A DNA stretch of 64,000 nucleotides, from positions 212,501-276,500 of the forward strand of contig NZ_CP123639.1 in the NCBI RefSeq assembly GCF_029889745.1, read 5' to 3'. Below, piece by piece: positions 48,039 to 57,006 of this stretch (position 1 is its first letter; the number at the start of each line of letters is the position of its first letter). The notes beneath the pieces are model-generated. The model was not told the origin of the DNA, ran no database searches, and saw only the letters and a list, made by a program, of their open reading frames with translations. Origin of the DNA: Ligilactobacillus faecis. Lineage in GTDB: Bacteria; Bacillota; Bacilli; Lactobacillales; Lactobacillaceae. A program made the position numbers and the translations under genes.

Positions 48039-48548
48039 ATGGTCTCACAGACTTTTAAAAATCTCTCTGCTACTAAAAAAGAGCGGATCTTGACTGCTCT
48101 TTTACACGAATTTACTGCACATCCACTCAAAGAAGCAAAAGTCGCTCCGATCGTCAAAGAAGCTCAGATCGCTCGCGGTGCTTTTTATAAATATTTTACT
48201 GATCTAAACGATGCCTACGCTTATTTATATCAGCAAGCGCTCCTTGATGTGCATGCCCCTTTTTCTCGGAAAATGACTTTATCAGAAATGGAACACGCTA
48301 CTCGTGAATTTATTACTAAAGCAACAGTTAGCCCTTACTTTGAATTTCTACGCCTACATTTGACAGTCAATGAAAAGCCTTTAGCTGTAAAAGAAAATAA
48401 ACCTTTACAGCCAACTAAAATCTGGGCCGCAATGACTTTATGTCACCAAACGATCCGCGAAGCTTTGGCCGACCCTACTTCCCAAGAAGACTATCTTCTT
48501 CGCCTCGAACAAAGTCTAGCGTTACTTTCAGAAAGGAAGTCTATTTAA
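48039..48548 (+). CDS. hrtR: TetR-family regulator, HrtR-like haem sensor
   Basis: A 169-aa regulator. The N-terminal HTH (about 12-55: KKERILTALLHEF...ARGAFYKYF) is TetR-type. The C-terminal ligand domain has His72 (DVHAPF), the same number as a haem ligand in Lactococcus HrtR, and another His at 136 (LCHQT) that may serve as the second ligand. It is the first gene of a three-gene operon, and its stop overlaps the next ATG by one base. An HrtR-type palindrome lies over its promoter. I infer that haem releases repression. Confidence 0.78.
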   Translation: MVSQTFKNLSATKKERILTALLHEFTAHPLKEAKVAPIVKEAQIARGAFYKYFTDLNDAYAYLYQQALLDVHAPFSRKMTLSEMEHATREFITKATVSPYFEFLRLHLTVNEKPLAVKENKPLQPTKIWAAMTLCHQTIREALADPTSQEDYLLRLEQSLALLSERKSI

Positions 48549-49609
48549 TGTATTTAGCCGTAAAAGAGATCAAACATGAAAAACTGCGCTATTCTCTGAT
48601 CATCGCAATGGTCATTTTGATCAGTTATCTGATCTTTGTTTTGACTAGTTTAGCTCTAGGGCTTGCAAAAGAAAATACTTCAGCTATTGATAGCTGGAAT
48701 TTCAACAAGATCGTCTTAAATAAAGATGCTGATATCAACTTACGCCAATCACTTTTGACCAAAGAACAGACTGAAGCATTCAAAACTGATAAAAAAATAG
48801 CTTTCCTTGGCCAAGCCAATATCGTCGTCAAAGAAAAAACTCATCCACAAGTTTCTGCAACTTTTATTGGGATCAAACCAGATCAATTTCTTTATCAAGA
48901 ATTAGAAGTAAGTGCTGGTAAAAAACCGACCCGCGCTGATCAAGTCATCGTCGATTCCTCTTTTGAAAATAAAGGTTATCACCTAAACGACAAGATCTAT
49001 TTCAATTCGCAAGAAAAACCTTACCAGATCGTAGGCTTTACTAAAAATGCAATGTTAAATGTCACACCTGTCGTTTACGGACAACTTGAAGCTTGGAGCG
49101 CTTTGAAAAATATCACACCTAACTTCAGTGCTAGTGCGCTTTTAACAAAAGAAACGCCCAAAGAAGCGCTCGCCCCTGAACTTAAAGCTTATTCTAAACA
49201 AGAGCTGATCGAGCAACTTCCTGGTTATGAAGCTCAAAATAAAACATTTACTTTTATGATCGCCTTTTTGATGATCATCTCCTTGATCGTGATCGCTGTT
49301 TTCTTATACATCATCACGATCCAAAAACTTCCAAACTATGCTGTTTTACGCGTACAAGGGATCTCAAAGAAAGTTTTGATCGAAAATACTGTTTCTCAAG
49401 CCATCCTCTTAGTTCTCGCTGGTCTTTGTGGTGGTTCGCTCTTAACTGGGCTCACAGCCCTCTTTATCCCTGCAAGTGTCCCAATGGCTTTCGACTTGAA
49501 GCTTTTGAGCTTGATGGCGCTCTTATTGCTTTTGATCTCGATCTTAGGGTCATTTGTCTCGGCAAATACGATCGCCAAGATCGATCCAACTAAAGTTTTG
49601 GGTAATTAA
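48548..49609 (+). CDS. hrtB: haem-efflux ABC transporter permease, HrtB-like
   Basis: A 353-aa MacB/FtsX-type permease. One N-terminal span (about 15-40) is followed by a large extracytoplasmic domain (about 45-230) and three C-terminal spans. The early GLAKENTSAIDSWNFNKIVLN segment and overall length resemble HrtB. ATG 48548 overlaps the hrtR stop (TAATG), and AAAGGAAG lies upstream. The frame open upstream to 48440 lies inside hrtR and is not used. The ATPase gene follows 16 nt later. Confidence 0.82.
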   Translation: MYLAVKEIKHEKLRYSLIIAMVILISYLIFVLTSLALGLAKENTSAIDSWNFNKIVLNKDADINLRQSLLTKEQTEAFKTDKKIAFLGQANIVVKEKTHPQVSATFIGIKPDQFLYQELEVSAGKKPTRADQVIVDSSFENKGYHLNDKIYFNSQEKPYQIVGFTKNAMLNVTPVVYGQLEAWSALKNITPNFSASALLTKETPKEALAPELKAYSKQELIEQLPGYEAQNKTFTFMIAFLMIISLIVIAVFLYIITIQKLPNYAVLRVQGISKKVLIENTVSQAILLVLAGLCGGSLLTGLTALFIPASVPMAFDLKLLSLMALLLLLISILGSFVSANTIAKIDPTKVLGN

Positions 49610-49625
49610 GAAAGGATGTCTGGCA

Positions 49626-50300
49626 ATGGCAATTATTAAATTTGAGCACGTCAATAAGTTTTATGGCACTGGTCTCGCCAAAGTTCATGTTTTACATGAT
49701 GTTTCTTTTTCTGCTGAAAAAGGCGAATTTATCTTGATCTTAGGTCCTTCTGGTGCAGGAAAAAGTACTTTTCTTTCGATCGCTGGTAATCTCTTAGCCC
49801 CAACAGACGGTGAAGTTTGGATCGATGGCAAAAATATCACGGCTTATACTGAAAAAGAGCGCGAACGTCTCCGCTTAGAAAAACTAGGCTTTATCCTCCA
49901 ATCACATGCCCTTGTCCCCTATTTGACAGTCGCCGAGCAATTCGAACTCGTTAAACGCGTCAAAAAAAGTGGTAATTTAACAAAGCAGCAGTTGCAAGAG
50001 CTTTTAAGCTCACTTGGGATCGCAGAACTTCAAAATAAATACCCTAGCGAACTTTCTGGCGGTCAAAGCCAACGTGTTGCGATCGCTCGGGCTTTATATA
50101 CTGATCCAAAGATCATCTTAGCCGATGAACCAACTGCTGCCCTTGATAGTAAACGCGTTTTAGTCGTTGGCCAATTACTCAAAGAACTCGCGACAAAACA
50201 ACAAAAAACTGTGATCGTTGTTACCCATGATCTTCGTTTGACTCAAGTTGCTGATAAAGTTTATCAGATCCTTGACGGTCACTTGACTTTACAAAAATAA
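49626..50300 (+). CDS. hrtA: haem-efflux ABC transporter ATPase, HrtA-like
   Basis: A 224-aa ATPase with Walker A GPSGAGKS (near 42), signature LSGGQSQR (near 140), Walker B IILADEPTAALDS and H-loop VVTHDL. It belongs to the MacB/LolD group that pairs with FtsX-type permeases. The SD AGAAAGGA lies 9 nt before ATG 49626, a normal spacing for the octamer that other genes here use with a hairpin. It ends the hrtRBA-like operon with a terminator. Confidence 0.87.
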   Translation: MAIIKFEHVNKFYGTGLAKVHVLHDVSFSAEKGEFILILGPSGAGKSTFLSIAGNLLAPTDGEVWIDGKNITAYTEKERERLRLEKLGFILQSHALVPYLTVAEQFELVKRVKKSGNLTKQQLQELLSSLGIAELQNKYPSELSGGQSQRVAIARALYTDPKIILADEPTAALDSKRVLVVGQLLKELATKQQKTVIVVTHDLRLTQVADKVYQILDGHLTLQK

Positions 50301-50307
50301 AAGGAAA

Positions 50308-50343
50308 AACGCATCTTTCATTTTTTAGAACGATGCGTTTTTA
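50308..50343 (+). terminator. terminator of the haem-efflux operon
   Basis: AAAAACGCATC and GATGCGTTTTT pair around a 14-nt loop just after the last stop codon. Confidence 0.85.
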
Positions 50344-50360
50344 GTCAACTAAAAAATTCT

Positions 50361-50730
50361 CTAGTAAGTACTTGCGACTTGTTTGACGATCACACAGTCA
50401 GCAGCTTGTTTTTCAAAAAACATCTCGATCTGTAAAGACCAAGTTGCTGGGCCTGTCCCCCAGATCCGATTCTTGACCTGACTTTGTCCGATCAGAATTG
50501 CTTTAGTCCCTTCGATCTTGAGATCTTTGATCGCTTTTTCATGCTAAGAATAGTACGTCATCTCCCCGTCTCGATCTGAGTCAACCACTCAGAGACTGGT
50601 TGCACATAGCCCGTCATGTGGCCTAAGACTGTATCTGGTTTTAATAATTTTCAAGCGTAGCCGTATCTTTTGCGACCATCGCTTGATCAACTTGGCGATA
50701 TTTAGCTTTTAAGAGCTCTTCATCAGACAT
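50361..50730 (-). pseudogene. NTF2-like/SnoaL-like (DUF4440) protein, broken
   Basis: From ATG 50728-50730 (SD GGGGG upstream) the frame reads MSDEELLKAKYRQVDQAMV and continues to ENY, then hits TAA where one T is missing. The next frame gives KPDTVLGHMTGYVQPVSEW up to ETG, where one G is missing. A third lesion, TAG, follows a Tyr-Tyr-Ser. The remaining frame (HEKAIKDLKIEG, ILIGQSQVKNRIWG) runs to a natural stop at 50361. Restored length is about 122 aa. The pattern matches nuclear-transport-factor-2-like proteins such as DUF4440. Confidence 0.75.
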
Positions 50731-50854
50731 CATGATCCCCCTCGTTTGTTTCCTTTAATTATACAAGCTATCTTAGCAAAAGTTCCTAGACTATTTTTAG
50801 ATAACTGATAGAATTATTTCCTCAACCAAACGAGCGGATTTTGAGCGGATTTTT

Positions 50855-51835
50855 TCACTTAAGTTTATAGACTCGATCTCGGGTCGACCCCGTAACTTGG
50901 AGTAACCCAAGATCTACAAAGCGCTTTAAGTAGCGACGGGCAGTAGCTGCACTAAGACCCGTGAGCGCTTTAGCATCACTGTTAGTGATCTGTTGATTTT
51001 TTTTCAAATACGCTTCAATTATTTGGTAGAGCTCAAGTTCTCGCGGTTTTAGATCTGTTACAATATTTCTAACAGTACCTTTATTCACTCTTATTTTATA
51101 ATTTTCCAAAGTCTCTAAAATATCTTGTAGCATAAATTCGATAAAAGCAGTGGAGTCATTGGTCGTGTTGCTAATAGTCAGGGCATCATAGTATCCTTGT
51201 TGATGTTCATAAATAACCGATTCGATCGGGACCCATTCAAAAAGGCGGTTCCATTTACTCAAGATCAAACTTTGCCATAAGCGCCCCATTCGTCCGTTTC
51301 CATCTTCAAACGGATGAATGATCTCTAACTCGAAGTGAACGATACAAGATTTAACAATGTCTGAAATTTGACTTTCTCTAGCCCATTGAAATAATTCACG
51401 GATCAGTTCTGGAACAAATTGCGGTCTAGCTCCGATATGCACGACCGTTCCGATTGAATCATAAACCCCAACATCGCCTGATCGAAATCTTCCTGGATGC
51501 TTTACGAGTCCGTTTGTTAGTAAATAATGCGCCAGTAAGAAATCCTCAACATCATAAGGATCTAATTTAAAAACCCGTTCATAAGCTTCATATGCATTTT
51601 GTACTTCGTGAATATCTTTAGGTGGTCCAAGTACTCTATCACCAGCAATAATTCCCGTTACTTGTTCTAGTGTCAAACTATTATTCTCGATCGCAAGTGA
51701 TGATTGGATCGAACGGATCCGATTCTCTTTACGCAAATGTAATTCTCGTTTTTCAAATGAAAGTTCTGTTGTCAATACAGAAATTCTCTGAACCAAGTTC
51801 AACATTTGCGTGGTTATTCGATAATTTGGTCGCAT
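50855..51835 (-). CDS. Fic-domain protein with C-terminal winged-helix
   Basis: A 326-aa protein. The catalytic Fic motif HPFEDGNGRMGR lies near residues 174-185 and is complete, so AMP transfer (or related modification) is expected. An N-terminal S-x-x-x-E-N-N motif (SLAIENN, near 46-52) is the inhibitory helix of class II Fic proteins, so no separate antitoxin is needed. A winged-helix-like C-terminus (about 265-326) suggests DNA binding. I start at ATG 51833-51835, 9 nt after AAGAG. The ATG three codons earlier abuts that sequence. The target is unknown. Confidence 0.85.
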   Translation of the reverse strand: MRPNYRITTQMLNLVQRISVLTTELSFEKRELHLRKENRIRSIQSSLAIENNSLTLEQVTGIIAGDRVLGPPKDIHEVQNAYEAYERVFKLDPYDVEDFLLAHYLLTNGLVKHPGRFRSGDVGVYDSIGTVVHIGARPQFVPELIRELFQWARESQISDIVKSCIVHFELEIIHPFEDGNGRMGRLWQSLILSKWNRLFEWVPIESVIYEHQQGYYDALTISNTTNDSTAFIEFMLQDILETLENYKIRVNKGTVRNIVTDLKPRELELYQIIEAYLKKNQQITNSDAKALTGLSAATARRYLKRFVDLGLLQVTGSTRDRVYKLK

Positions 51836-51983
51836 ATCTTTCATCTCTTTTCCAAGAACTTTTGTATGTAGCTCACATTCTGAGTGCTATAAAAAAACTA
51901 TACTTCTTTATTATTATTTTATCTCAAAAAACTGCCGATAAGTTCTCTAAATTTATGGACTTCTAAAAAATCTAGGTCAAAAC

Positions 51984-52020
51984 AAAAAAACGCACTGCCC
52001 ACCAAAGTGAGCAATGCGTT
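51984..52020 (-). terminator. terminator of rplM-rpsI
   Basis: AACGCATTGC and GCAGTGCGTT pair with a G-T, plus an inner CAC/GTG, followed on the minus strand by a T run. Confidence 0.85.
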
Positions 52021-52043
52021 TGAAACGTTGATATAACAGAATA

Positions 52044-52436
52044 TTAACGTTTTGAGAATTGGCTAGCCTTACGAGCTTTCTTAAGACCAGGTTTCTTACG
52101 TTCTTTCATACGTGCATCACGTGTCAAGAGACCTGCACGTTTCAAGACGCCACGGAAGTCTGGATCTACTTCAAGCAAAGCACGTGCGATACCATGACGT
52201 GTAGCGCCAGCTTGACCTGAGAAGCCACCACCATGAACATTTACCAATACATCGTATTGATCTTTTGTTTCTGTGGCAACGAATGGTTGAGCCATAACTT
52301 CGCGTAAGTTTGCAAATGGAATGTATTCTTCTGCAGATTTGCCGTTCATTGTGATCTTACCTGTACCAGGAACTAAGATCACACGTGCAACTGAGTTTTT
52401 ACGACGGCCTGTGCCGCGATATTGTACTTGTGCCAA
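52044..52436 (-). CDS. rpsI: 30S ribosomal protein uS9
   Basis: A 130-aa basic protein starting [19 protein letters not shown] and ending in the conserved [17 protein letters not shown], where the final Lys-Arg reaches the P-site tRNA. GGAGG precedes the ATG. It follows rplM by 12 nt, the universal pairing. Confidence 0.98.
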   Translation of the reverse strand: MAQVQYRGTGRRKNSVARVILVPGTGKITMNGKSAEEYIPFANLREVMAQPFVATETKDQYDVLVNVHGGGFSGQAGATRHGIARALLEVDPDFRGVLKRAGLLTRDARMKERKKPGLKKARKASQFSKR

Positions 52437-52448
52437 ATTCGTTTCCTC

Positions 52449-52892
52449 CTAGATTAAGTTTGTGATGTCTAATACTTCTGGGTTTTGAGCAGCATGCTTG
52501 TGATCTGCACCACGGTATACGTGAAGCTTCTTAGCTTGTGCACGACCAAGAGTACCCTTTGGAAGCATACCTTTAACAGATAATGCGATCAATTTTTCTG
52601 GGTCTTTTTCACGGTAGTCACCAGCTGTCCGAGCTTTCAAGCCACCTGGGTGGTTTGAGTGGTGGTAATAGATCTTATCTGTTGCTTTACGACCTGTCAA
52701 AGCAACTTTATCAGCATTGATGACGATCACAAAGTCACCTGTATCAACGTTTGGTGTAAAAGTAGGTTTGTTTTTACCACGCAAAACAGATGCCACAACT
52801 GTGGATAAACGTCCCAAAGGAACATCTGTAGCATCTACGACATACCATTTACGTTCTACTTCGCCTGGTTTTGCAATATATGTTGTACGCAC
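52449..52892 (-). CDS. rplM: 50S ribosomal protein uL13
   Basis: A 147-aa protein. The GTG start (52890-52892) is 8 nt after GGAGG, giving [21 protein letters not shown]. The alternative ATG five codons upstream overlaps the SD. Motifs include [14 protein letters not shown] near 30 and the [17 protein letters not shown] region near 110. It is first in the rplM-rpsI operon with its own promoter and leader. Confidence 0.97.
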   Translation of the reverse strand: MRTTYIAKPGEVERKWYVVDATDVPLGRLSTVVASVLRGKNKPTFTPNVDTGDFVIVINADKVALTGRKATDKIYYHHSNHPGGLKARTAGDYREKDPEKLIALSVKGMLPKGTLGRAQAKKLHVYRGADHKHAAQNPEVLDITNLI

Positions 52893-52899
52893 GTTTATT

Positions 52900-52975
52900 T
52901 CCTCCATTTAATGTATACATGTTTGACAAACAATAAGTTTAACGGGGCTTACTGTGGGGCAAACAATACCAAATA
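52900..52975 (-). promoter_or_regulatory. candidate L13 leader RNA
   Basis: In Firmicutes the rplM-rpsI transcript carries an autoregulatory L13 leader. This short leader contains GCCCC twice and complementary AAACTTATTGTTT-type segments. I cannot confirm the fold by eye. Confidence 0.45.
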
Positions 52976-52977
52976 CT

Positions 52978-53006
52978 ATATTACGATTTTTTTTAGGTAT
53001 AGTCAA
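52978..53006 (-). promoter_or_regulatory. promoter of rplM-rpsI
   Basis: The minus strand has TTGACT (53001-53006), a 17-nt spacer and TAATAT (52978-52983). Confidence 0.75.
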
Positions 53007-53044
53007 TTATAACTTTTAAGAAAACTTCAAATCAAGCCTAATTT

Positions 53045-53806
53045 CTATTCTTCTGTCGGATAGTAGACTTTTTTTAAATAAAGTCCACTTGCTGGAGCAG
53101 TTTCCCGGCATTCATTACGATCTTTGACTTCATACAAACGTAAGAAATCATGTACTGGGCGTTTACCGTTGCCGATCTCAAGGAGCGTGGCGACCATGAT
53201 GCGGACTTGATTGTATAAAAATCCATTGCCGTAAAATTCAAAGATCACTTCGTTTTGCTCCTGATCTTCACGCACAGTTGCTTCATAGATCGTGCGCACG
53301 TGGTCTTTTGTCTGACTGCCAGAAGCAACAAAACTTGAAAAATCATGTGTGCCAACGACATCTGGCAAGGCTTCTTTGATCCGCTCGATATCTAATGGAT
53401 ATTTATAATGCCCCGTGTAAAAACGTTTAAATGGATCAGTGAACCACGAGCGACTCACTCGGTACATATAGCGCTTGCCGTGTGTCGTAAACCGCGCATG
53501 AAAATCGTCACTGACGATCTTACACTCTAAAACCTCACAATCAAGTGGCAACATTGAATTTAACCCCCGCAACATCCCTTGTGCTGAGATCTCATGGGGA
53601 AAATCAAAGTGGATCACTTGCCCTAAAGCGTGCACGCCTGCATCAGTGCGACCTGAACCATAAACAGTGATATAGTCATCAAGTTTGCTCATCTTATTGA
53701 GCGCTTTTTCTAAGACAGATTGGACGGTCCGTTGCTTTGGTTGTGTTTGAAACCCCGCAAAATTCGTACCATCATAAGCTAAAGTTATCATATAGCGTTG
53801 TGTCAT
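53045..53806 (-). CDS. truA: tRNA pseudouridine(38-40) synthase TruA
   Basis: A 253-aa enzyme that isomerises uridines 38-40 in the tRNA anticodon arm. The catalytic Asp is in [11 protein letters not shown] near residue 53. [17 protein letters not shown] near 205 and the initial [13 protein letters not shown] match the family. GAGGA lies about 10 nt before the ATG. It follows ecfT directly, as in many Firmicutes. Confidence 0.96.
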   Translation of the reverse strand: MTQRYMITLAYDGTNFAGFQTQPKQRTVQSVLEKALNKMSKLDDYITVYGSGRTDAGVHALGQVIHFDFPHEISAQGMLRGLNSMLPLDCEVLECKIVSDDFHARFTTHGKRYMYRVSRSWFTDPFKRFYTGHYKYPLDIERIKEALPDVVGTHDFSSFVASGSQTKDHVRTIYEATVREDQEQNEVIFEFYGNGFLYNQVRIMVATLLEIGNGKRPVHDFLRLYEVKDRNECRETAPASGLYLKKVYYPTEE

Positions 53807-53819
53807 CTAACTAAATTCC

Positions 53820-54614
53820 TCAATTTCTCAAAAATAATAAACCTAATGTCAAAGCCAAAAAGACGCCTAAAGCAATGGTATCGCGTAAATGCCATGTTTG
53901 CGCACGATATTTGGTCCGCCCTTCGCCTCCACGATAGCCTCGTGCTTCCATCGCCGTCGCAAGCTCTTCAGCCCGTGAGAGCGCACTGACAAATAACGGG
54001 ATCAAAAGTGGGATCACAGCTTTGATCCGATCTTTCAAACTCCCGGCACTAAAATCGACTCCGCGCGAACGTTGGGCATTCATGATCTTAGTCGTTTCAT
54101 CCATCAAAGTCGGCACAAAACGTAAAGCGATCGAAAGCATCAACGAGATCTCATAGACAGGAACTTTGAGCTTTTTAAGCGGCTTTAATAACGATTCAGT
54201 CGCATCGGCGATCGCAAGCGGAGGAGTCGTCAAAGTCAATAACGTTGAAATGAAAATGATCAACACAAAACGACAAAAAACAAAGACGCCATTGACTAGA
54301 CCAAACTGCGTCAACGAAAATGGTCCCCATTGCCAATAAACAGGTCCACCGCGGGTAAAAAAGACTTGCAGTAAAACGGTAAATAAGATCAACCAGATCA
54401 ACGGCAAAAGTCCTTTGATAAAATAGCGTAAATCGATCTTTGAAAGCAAAACAAAGATCAATGTCGCTCCAGTCAATAAAAGATAGCTTTGCCAATTATT
54501 ACATAAAAAGATGATCAAGACAAAGTAAAAACATAAGACTAATTTTCCCCGCGGATCAAGCCGATGGATCAACGAATCGCCTTGGAGATAACGGCCTAAT
54601 AAAAGTTTATCCAT
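53820..54614 (-). CDS. ecfT: energy-coupling factor transporter transmembrane protein EcfT
   Basis: A 264-aa membrane subunit. It couples the two ATPases to vitamin-binding S components. Five or six spans are visible, and the two Ala-Arg-Gly-type coupling motifs appear as AQRSRGVDF and AMEARGYRG. Its ATG overlaps the ecfA2 end by 8 bases. SD AGGTGAG. Confidence 0.95.
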   Translation of the reverse strand: MDKLLLGRYLQGDSLIHRLDPRGKLVLCFYFVLIIFLCNNWQSYLLLTGATLIFVLLSKIDLRYFIKGLLPLIWLILFTVLLQVFFTRGGPVYWQWGPFSLTQFGLVNGVFVFCRFVLIIFISTLLTLTTPPLAIADATESLLKPLKKLKVPVYEISLMLSIALRFVPTLMDETTKIMNAQRSRGVDFSAGSLKDRIKAVIPLLIPLFVSALSRAEELATAMEARGYRGGEGRTKYRAQTWHLRDTIALGVFLALTLGLLFLRN

Positions 54615-55476
54615 CTAACTCACCTGCCTTTAACTTTTGCGCTAACGTTTGCGCAAGTTCTTTTTCGGTCAAAGGAAGTTCTGGAAAAACAAAGCCTTTT
54701 TTTTGCAATTTAGTCGCAAAAGCTGTCGTTTGCGGTAAACTCAAATGATGTTCTAAAAGCCAGTTTGGATCTTTGAACAGTTCTTTTGGCGTTGTATCGG
54801 CGATCAAATGCCCTTCTTCTAGCACTAAAACATGCTCGGCATAATTAGCGACATCATTCATCTGATGCGTCACTAAAATGATCGTTAACCCTTCTTCTTG
54901 GTGGAGACGTTTGAACATCTCCATCATTTCGACGCGTCCACTTGGATCAAGTCCTGCTGTCGGTTCGTCTAAAACTAAGACTTTGGGCGACATCGCTAAG
55001 ATCCCAGCGATTGCAACGCGACGCATCTGTCCGCCTGAAAGTTCAAATGGTGAGCGCTCTAAGAGACTCTCATCTAGATGAACGAGTTTTGCTTTTTGGC
55101 GTGCGATCTCGTTAGCTTCTTCTTCGGTTTTTCCAAAGTTTTTCGGGGCAAATGCAATATCTTTTAAAACCGTCTCTTCAAAAAGTTGTGCTTCTGGAAA
55201 CTGAAACACGATCCCGACTTCTCTACGCAATTCCCCGAGCTCTTTATTTTTTGTTTCGGCAGTGATCTTTTTGCCATTGATCGTTAAAGAGCCTGCCGTT
55301 GGTCGTAAAAGGCCGTTTAAGTGTTGTAAAAGCGTAGATTTACCACTTCCAGTGTGTCCGACTAAAGCGGTAAAGCTTTGATCAGCGAGCGTAAAACTGA
55401 TATCAGCCAGCGCCTTTTTTTCAAGAGGCGTTCCTATTTGGTAAGTATAGCCTAATTTTTCGAGATGTATCGCCAT
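54607..55476 (-). CDS. ecfA2: energy-coupling factor ATPase EcfA2
   Basis: A 289-aa ATPase with Walker A GHTGSGKS (near 40), signature LSGGQMRRVAIAG and Walker B LVLDEPTAGLDPSG. The C-terminal region is longer than in general ABC ATPases, as in ECF pairs. I start at ATG 55474-55476, 7 nt after GGTGG. The two codons before it (TTG GTT) are an alternative. It overlaps the ecfA1 end by about 25 bases. Confidence 0.94.
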   Translation of the reverse strand: MAIHLEKLGYTYQIGTPLEKKALADISFTLADQSFTALVGHTGSGKSTLLQHLNGLLRPTAGSLTINGKKITAETKNKELGELRREVGIVFQFPEAQLFEETVLKDIAFAPKNFGKTEEEANEIARQKAKLVHLDESLLERSPFELSGGQMRRVAIAGILAMSPKVLVLDEPTAGLDPSGRVEMMEMFKRLHQEEGLTIILVTHQMNDVANYAEHVLVLEEGHLIADTTPKELFKDPNWLLEHHLSLPQTTAFATKLQKKGFVFPELPLTEKELAQTLAQKLKAGELDG

Positions 55477-56291
55477 AACCAATCCACCATTTCCTTTTCT
55501 GTTAAATATTCTTTTGGAACTGTGATACCTAACTGTGAAAGCTCGTGTTTTAAACGTTCTTGATAAGGGACGTCTAATCCTAGCGCCAGCAATTCATTTC
55601 CACGTTCAAACACATTTTTAGGGGTGTCATCTTGGATGATCTGACCATTATCTAAAACGATGATCCGGTCAGCTAAGGCAGCTTCGTCGATATCATGTGT
55701 GATCGAGATAACGGTAAAATGCTCTTCTTGATTCAATTTTTTCATCAAAGAAACGATCTCTCTACGTCCTTCAGGATCAAGCATACTCGTTGACTCATCA
55801 AAGATCACGATCTTAGGGCGTAACGCTAAGACACCTGCGATCGCAACGCGTTGCTTTTGCCCGCCTGAAAGCCGGACTGGCTCATATTTGGCAAAGCGTT
55901 CCATTTTGACAGCTACTAACGCCTCTTTGACGCGCTTTTGCATCTCTTCGCGCAAAACGCCACGATTTTCAAGGCCAAACGCGACATCCCCTTCAACATC
56001 AGCTCCGACAAATTGGTTATCTGGATTTTGAAAGACCATTCCGATCTGTTCACGAATATCCCAAATATTTTCTTCATTTAAAATTTTTCCATCAACTTTG
56101 ATCGTTCCAGACTGTGGTGTCAAAAGACCGTCGATCAATTTAGCTAAAGTGCTCTTGCCACTGCCATTATGTCCGATCAAAGCGACCCATTGGCCAGCTT
56201 CGATCGTCAGATCAACGTCATGTAAGACCTTCTTTGCCTGCTCTTCACCGTATGCAAAGTTGAGTTTTTCGATCTCAATAATTGCGCTCAT
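55452..56291 (-). CDS. ecfA1: energy-coupling factor ATPase EcfA1
   Basis: A 279-aa ATPase with Walker A GHNGSGKS (near 42), Q-loop FQNPDNQFVG, signature LSGGQKQRVAIAG and Walker B IVIFDESTSMLDPEGR. Ser replaces the usual Pro-Thr after the DE, a known feature of EcfA1. It is the first gene of ecfA1-ecfA2-ecfT-truA, which powers vitamin and metal uptake with S components encoded elsewhere. Confidence 0.94.
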   Translation of the reverse strand: MSAIIEIEKLNFAYGEEQAKKVLHDVDLTIEAGQWVALIGHNGSGKSTLAKLIDGLLTPQSGTIKVDGKILNEENIWDIREQIGMVFQNPDNQFVGADVEGDVAFGLENRGVLREEMQKRVKEALVAVKMERFAKYEPVRLSGGQKQRVAIAGVLALRPKIVIFDESTSMLDPEGRREIVSLMKKLNQEEHFTVISITHDIDEAALADRIIVLDNGQIIQDDTPKNVFERGNELLALGLDVPYQERLKHELSQLGITVPKEYLTEKEMVDWLWRYISKN

Positions 56292-56418
56292 TCTTTTTTC
56301 CTATCTGTTTGACGTACTTTTTGATTACTATTATACCATGCACAGAAAATTTCTCTCTTGCTTGTTTTGTTAAATAATTTGACCTATAATTATCACCGTT
56401 AGAAAAGAGGTCATTTTT

Positions 56419-56952
56419 ATGAAAAAGATCGGGATCATCATCGGAAGCACGCGTCCTGGGCGTAAAAGTCCCCTGATCGCCGAGTGGTTTTACGCTAATC
56501 TTTCCCATCCAGAATTAAATTTTGAGGTCATCGACTTAAAAGATCATCCCTTACCTTTTTTAGATGAGCCCCAAATGCCCCAGACTGGGATCTATACAAA
56601 ACAGGCGACTAAAGCTTGGAGCCAAACGATCGCTGCACTAGATGGCTTTATCTTCATCGTGCCTCAATATAATTGGGGCTATCCTGCCGTCTTGAAAAAT
56701 GCCTTAGACTATCTTTACCAAGAATGGCAAGGCAAACCAGCTTGTTTAGTCAGTTTTGGCGGACACGGTGGAACGCAAGTCCAACTTGCTTTGCGCCTTG
56801 TGTTCCAAGGCCTAAAAATGCCCGTCACAGCTGTAGCTCCTCAGATCAGTTTAGCCCCAAGTGCAAGTGAAGCTGAAGCACTCGAAACTTTAGAAGCTTA
56901 CCGCCCACTGTTACCCGCACTAGCGATTGAGTTTTTGCGTTTGACTAAATAA
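56419..56952 (+). CDS. NADPH-dependent FMN reductase family protein
   Basis: A 177-aa flavodoxin-fold reductase. The FMN phosphate loop GSTRPGRKSPLIAEWF begins at residue 9, and the PQYNWGYPAVLKNALDYL segment near 85 is typical of azoreductase and chromate/quinone reductase relatives. The substrate is unknown. The SD AGAGG lies 8 nt before the ATG. It is monocistronic, with a bidirectional terminator. Confidence 0.9.
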   Translation: MKKIGIIIGSTRPGRKSPLIAEWFYANLSHPELNFEVIDLKDHPLPFLDEPQMPQTGIYTKQATKAWSQTIAALDGFIFIVPQYNWGYPAVLKNALDYLYQEWQGKPACLVSFGGHGGTQVQLALRLVFQGLKMPVTAVAPQISLAPSASEAEALETLEAYRPLLPALAIEFLRLTK

Positions 56953-57002
56953 AAAATAAGATCGCAACTTCTCTTTAGAGGTCGTGCGATCTTATTTTTA
57001 TT
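56950..57002. terminator. bidirectional terminator after the FMN reductase gene
   Basis: AAAAATAAGATCGCA and TGCGATCTTATTTTT form a long stem between convergent genes. Confidence 0.9.
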
Positions 57003-57006
57003 TTTA

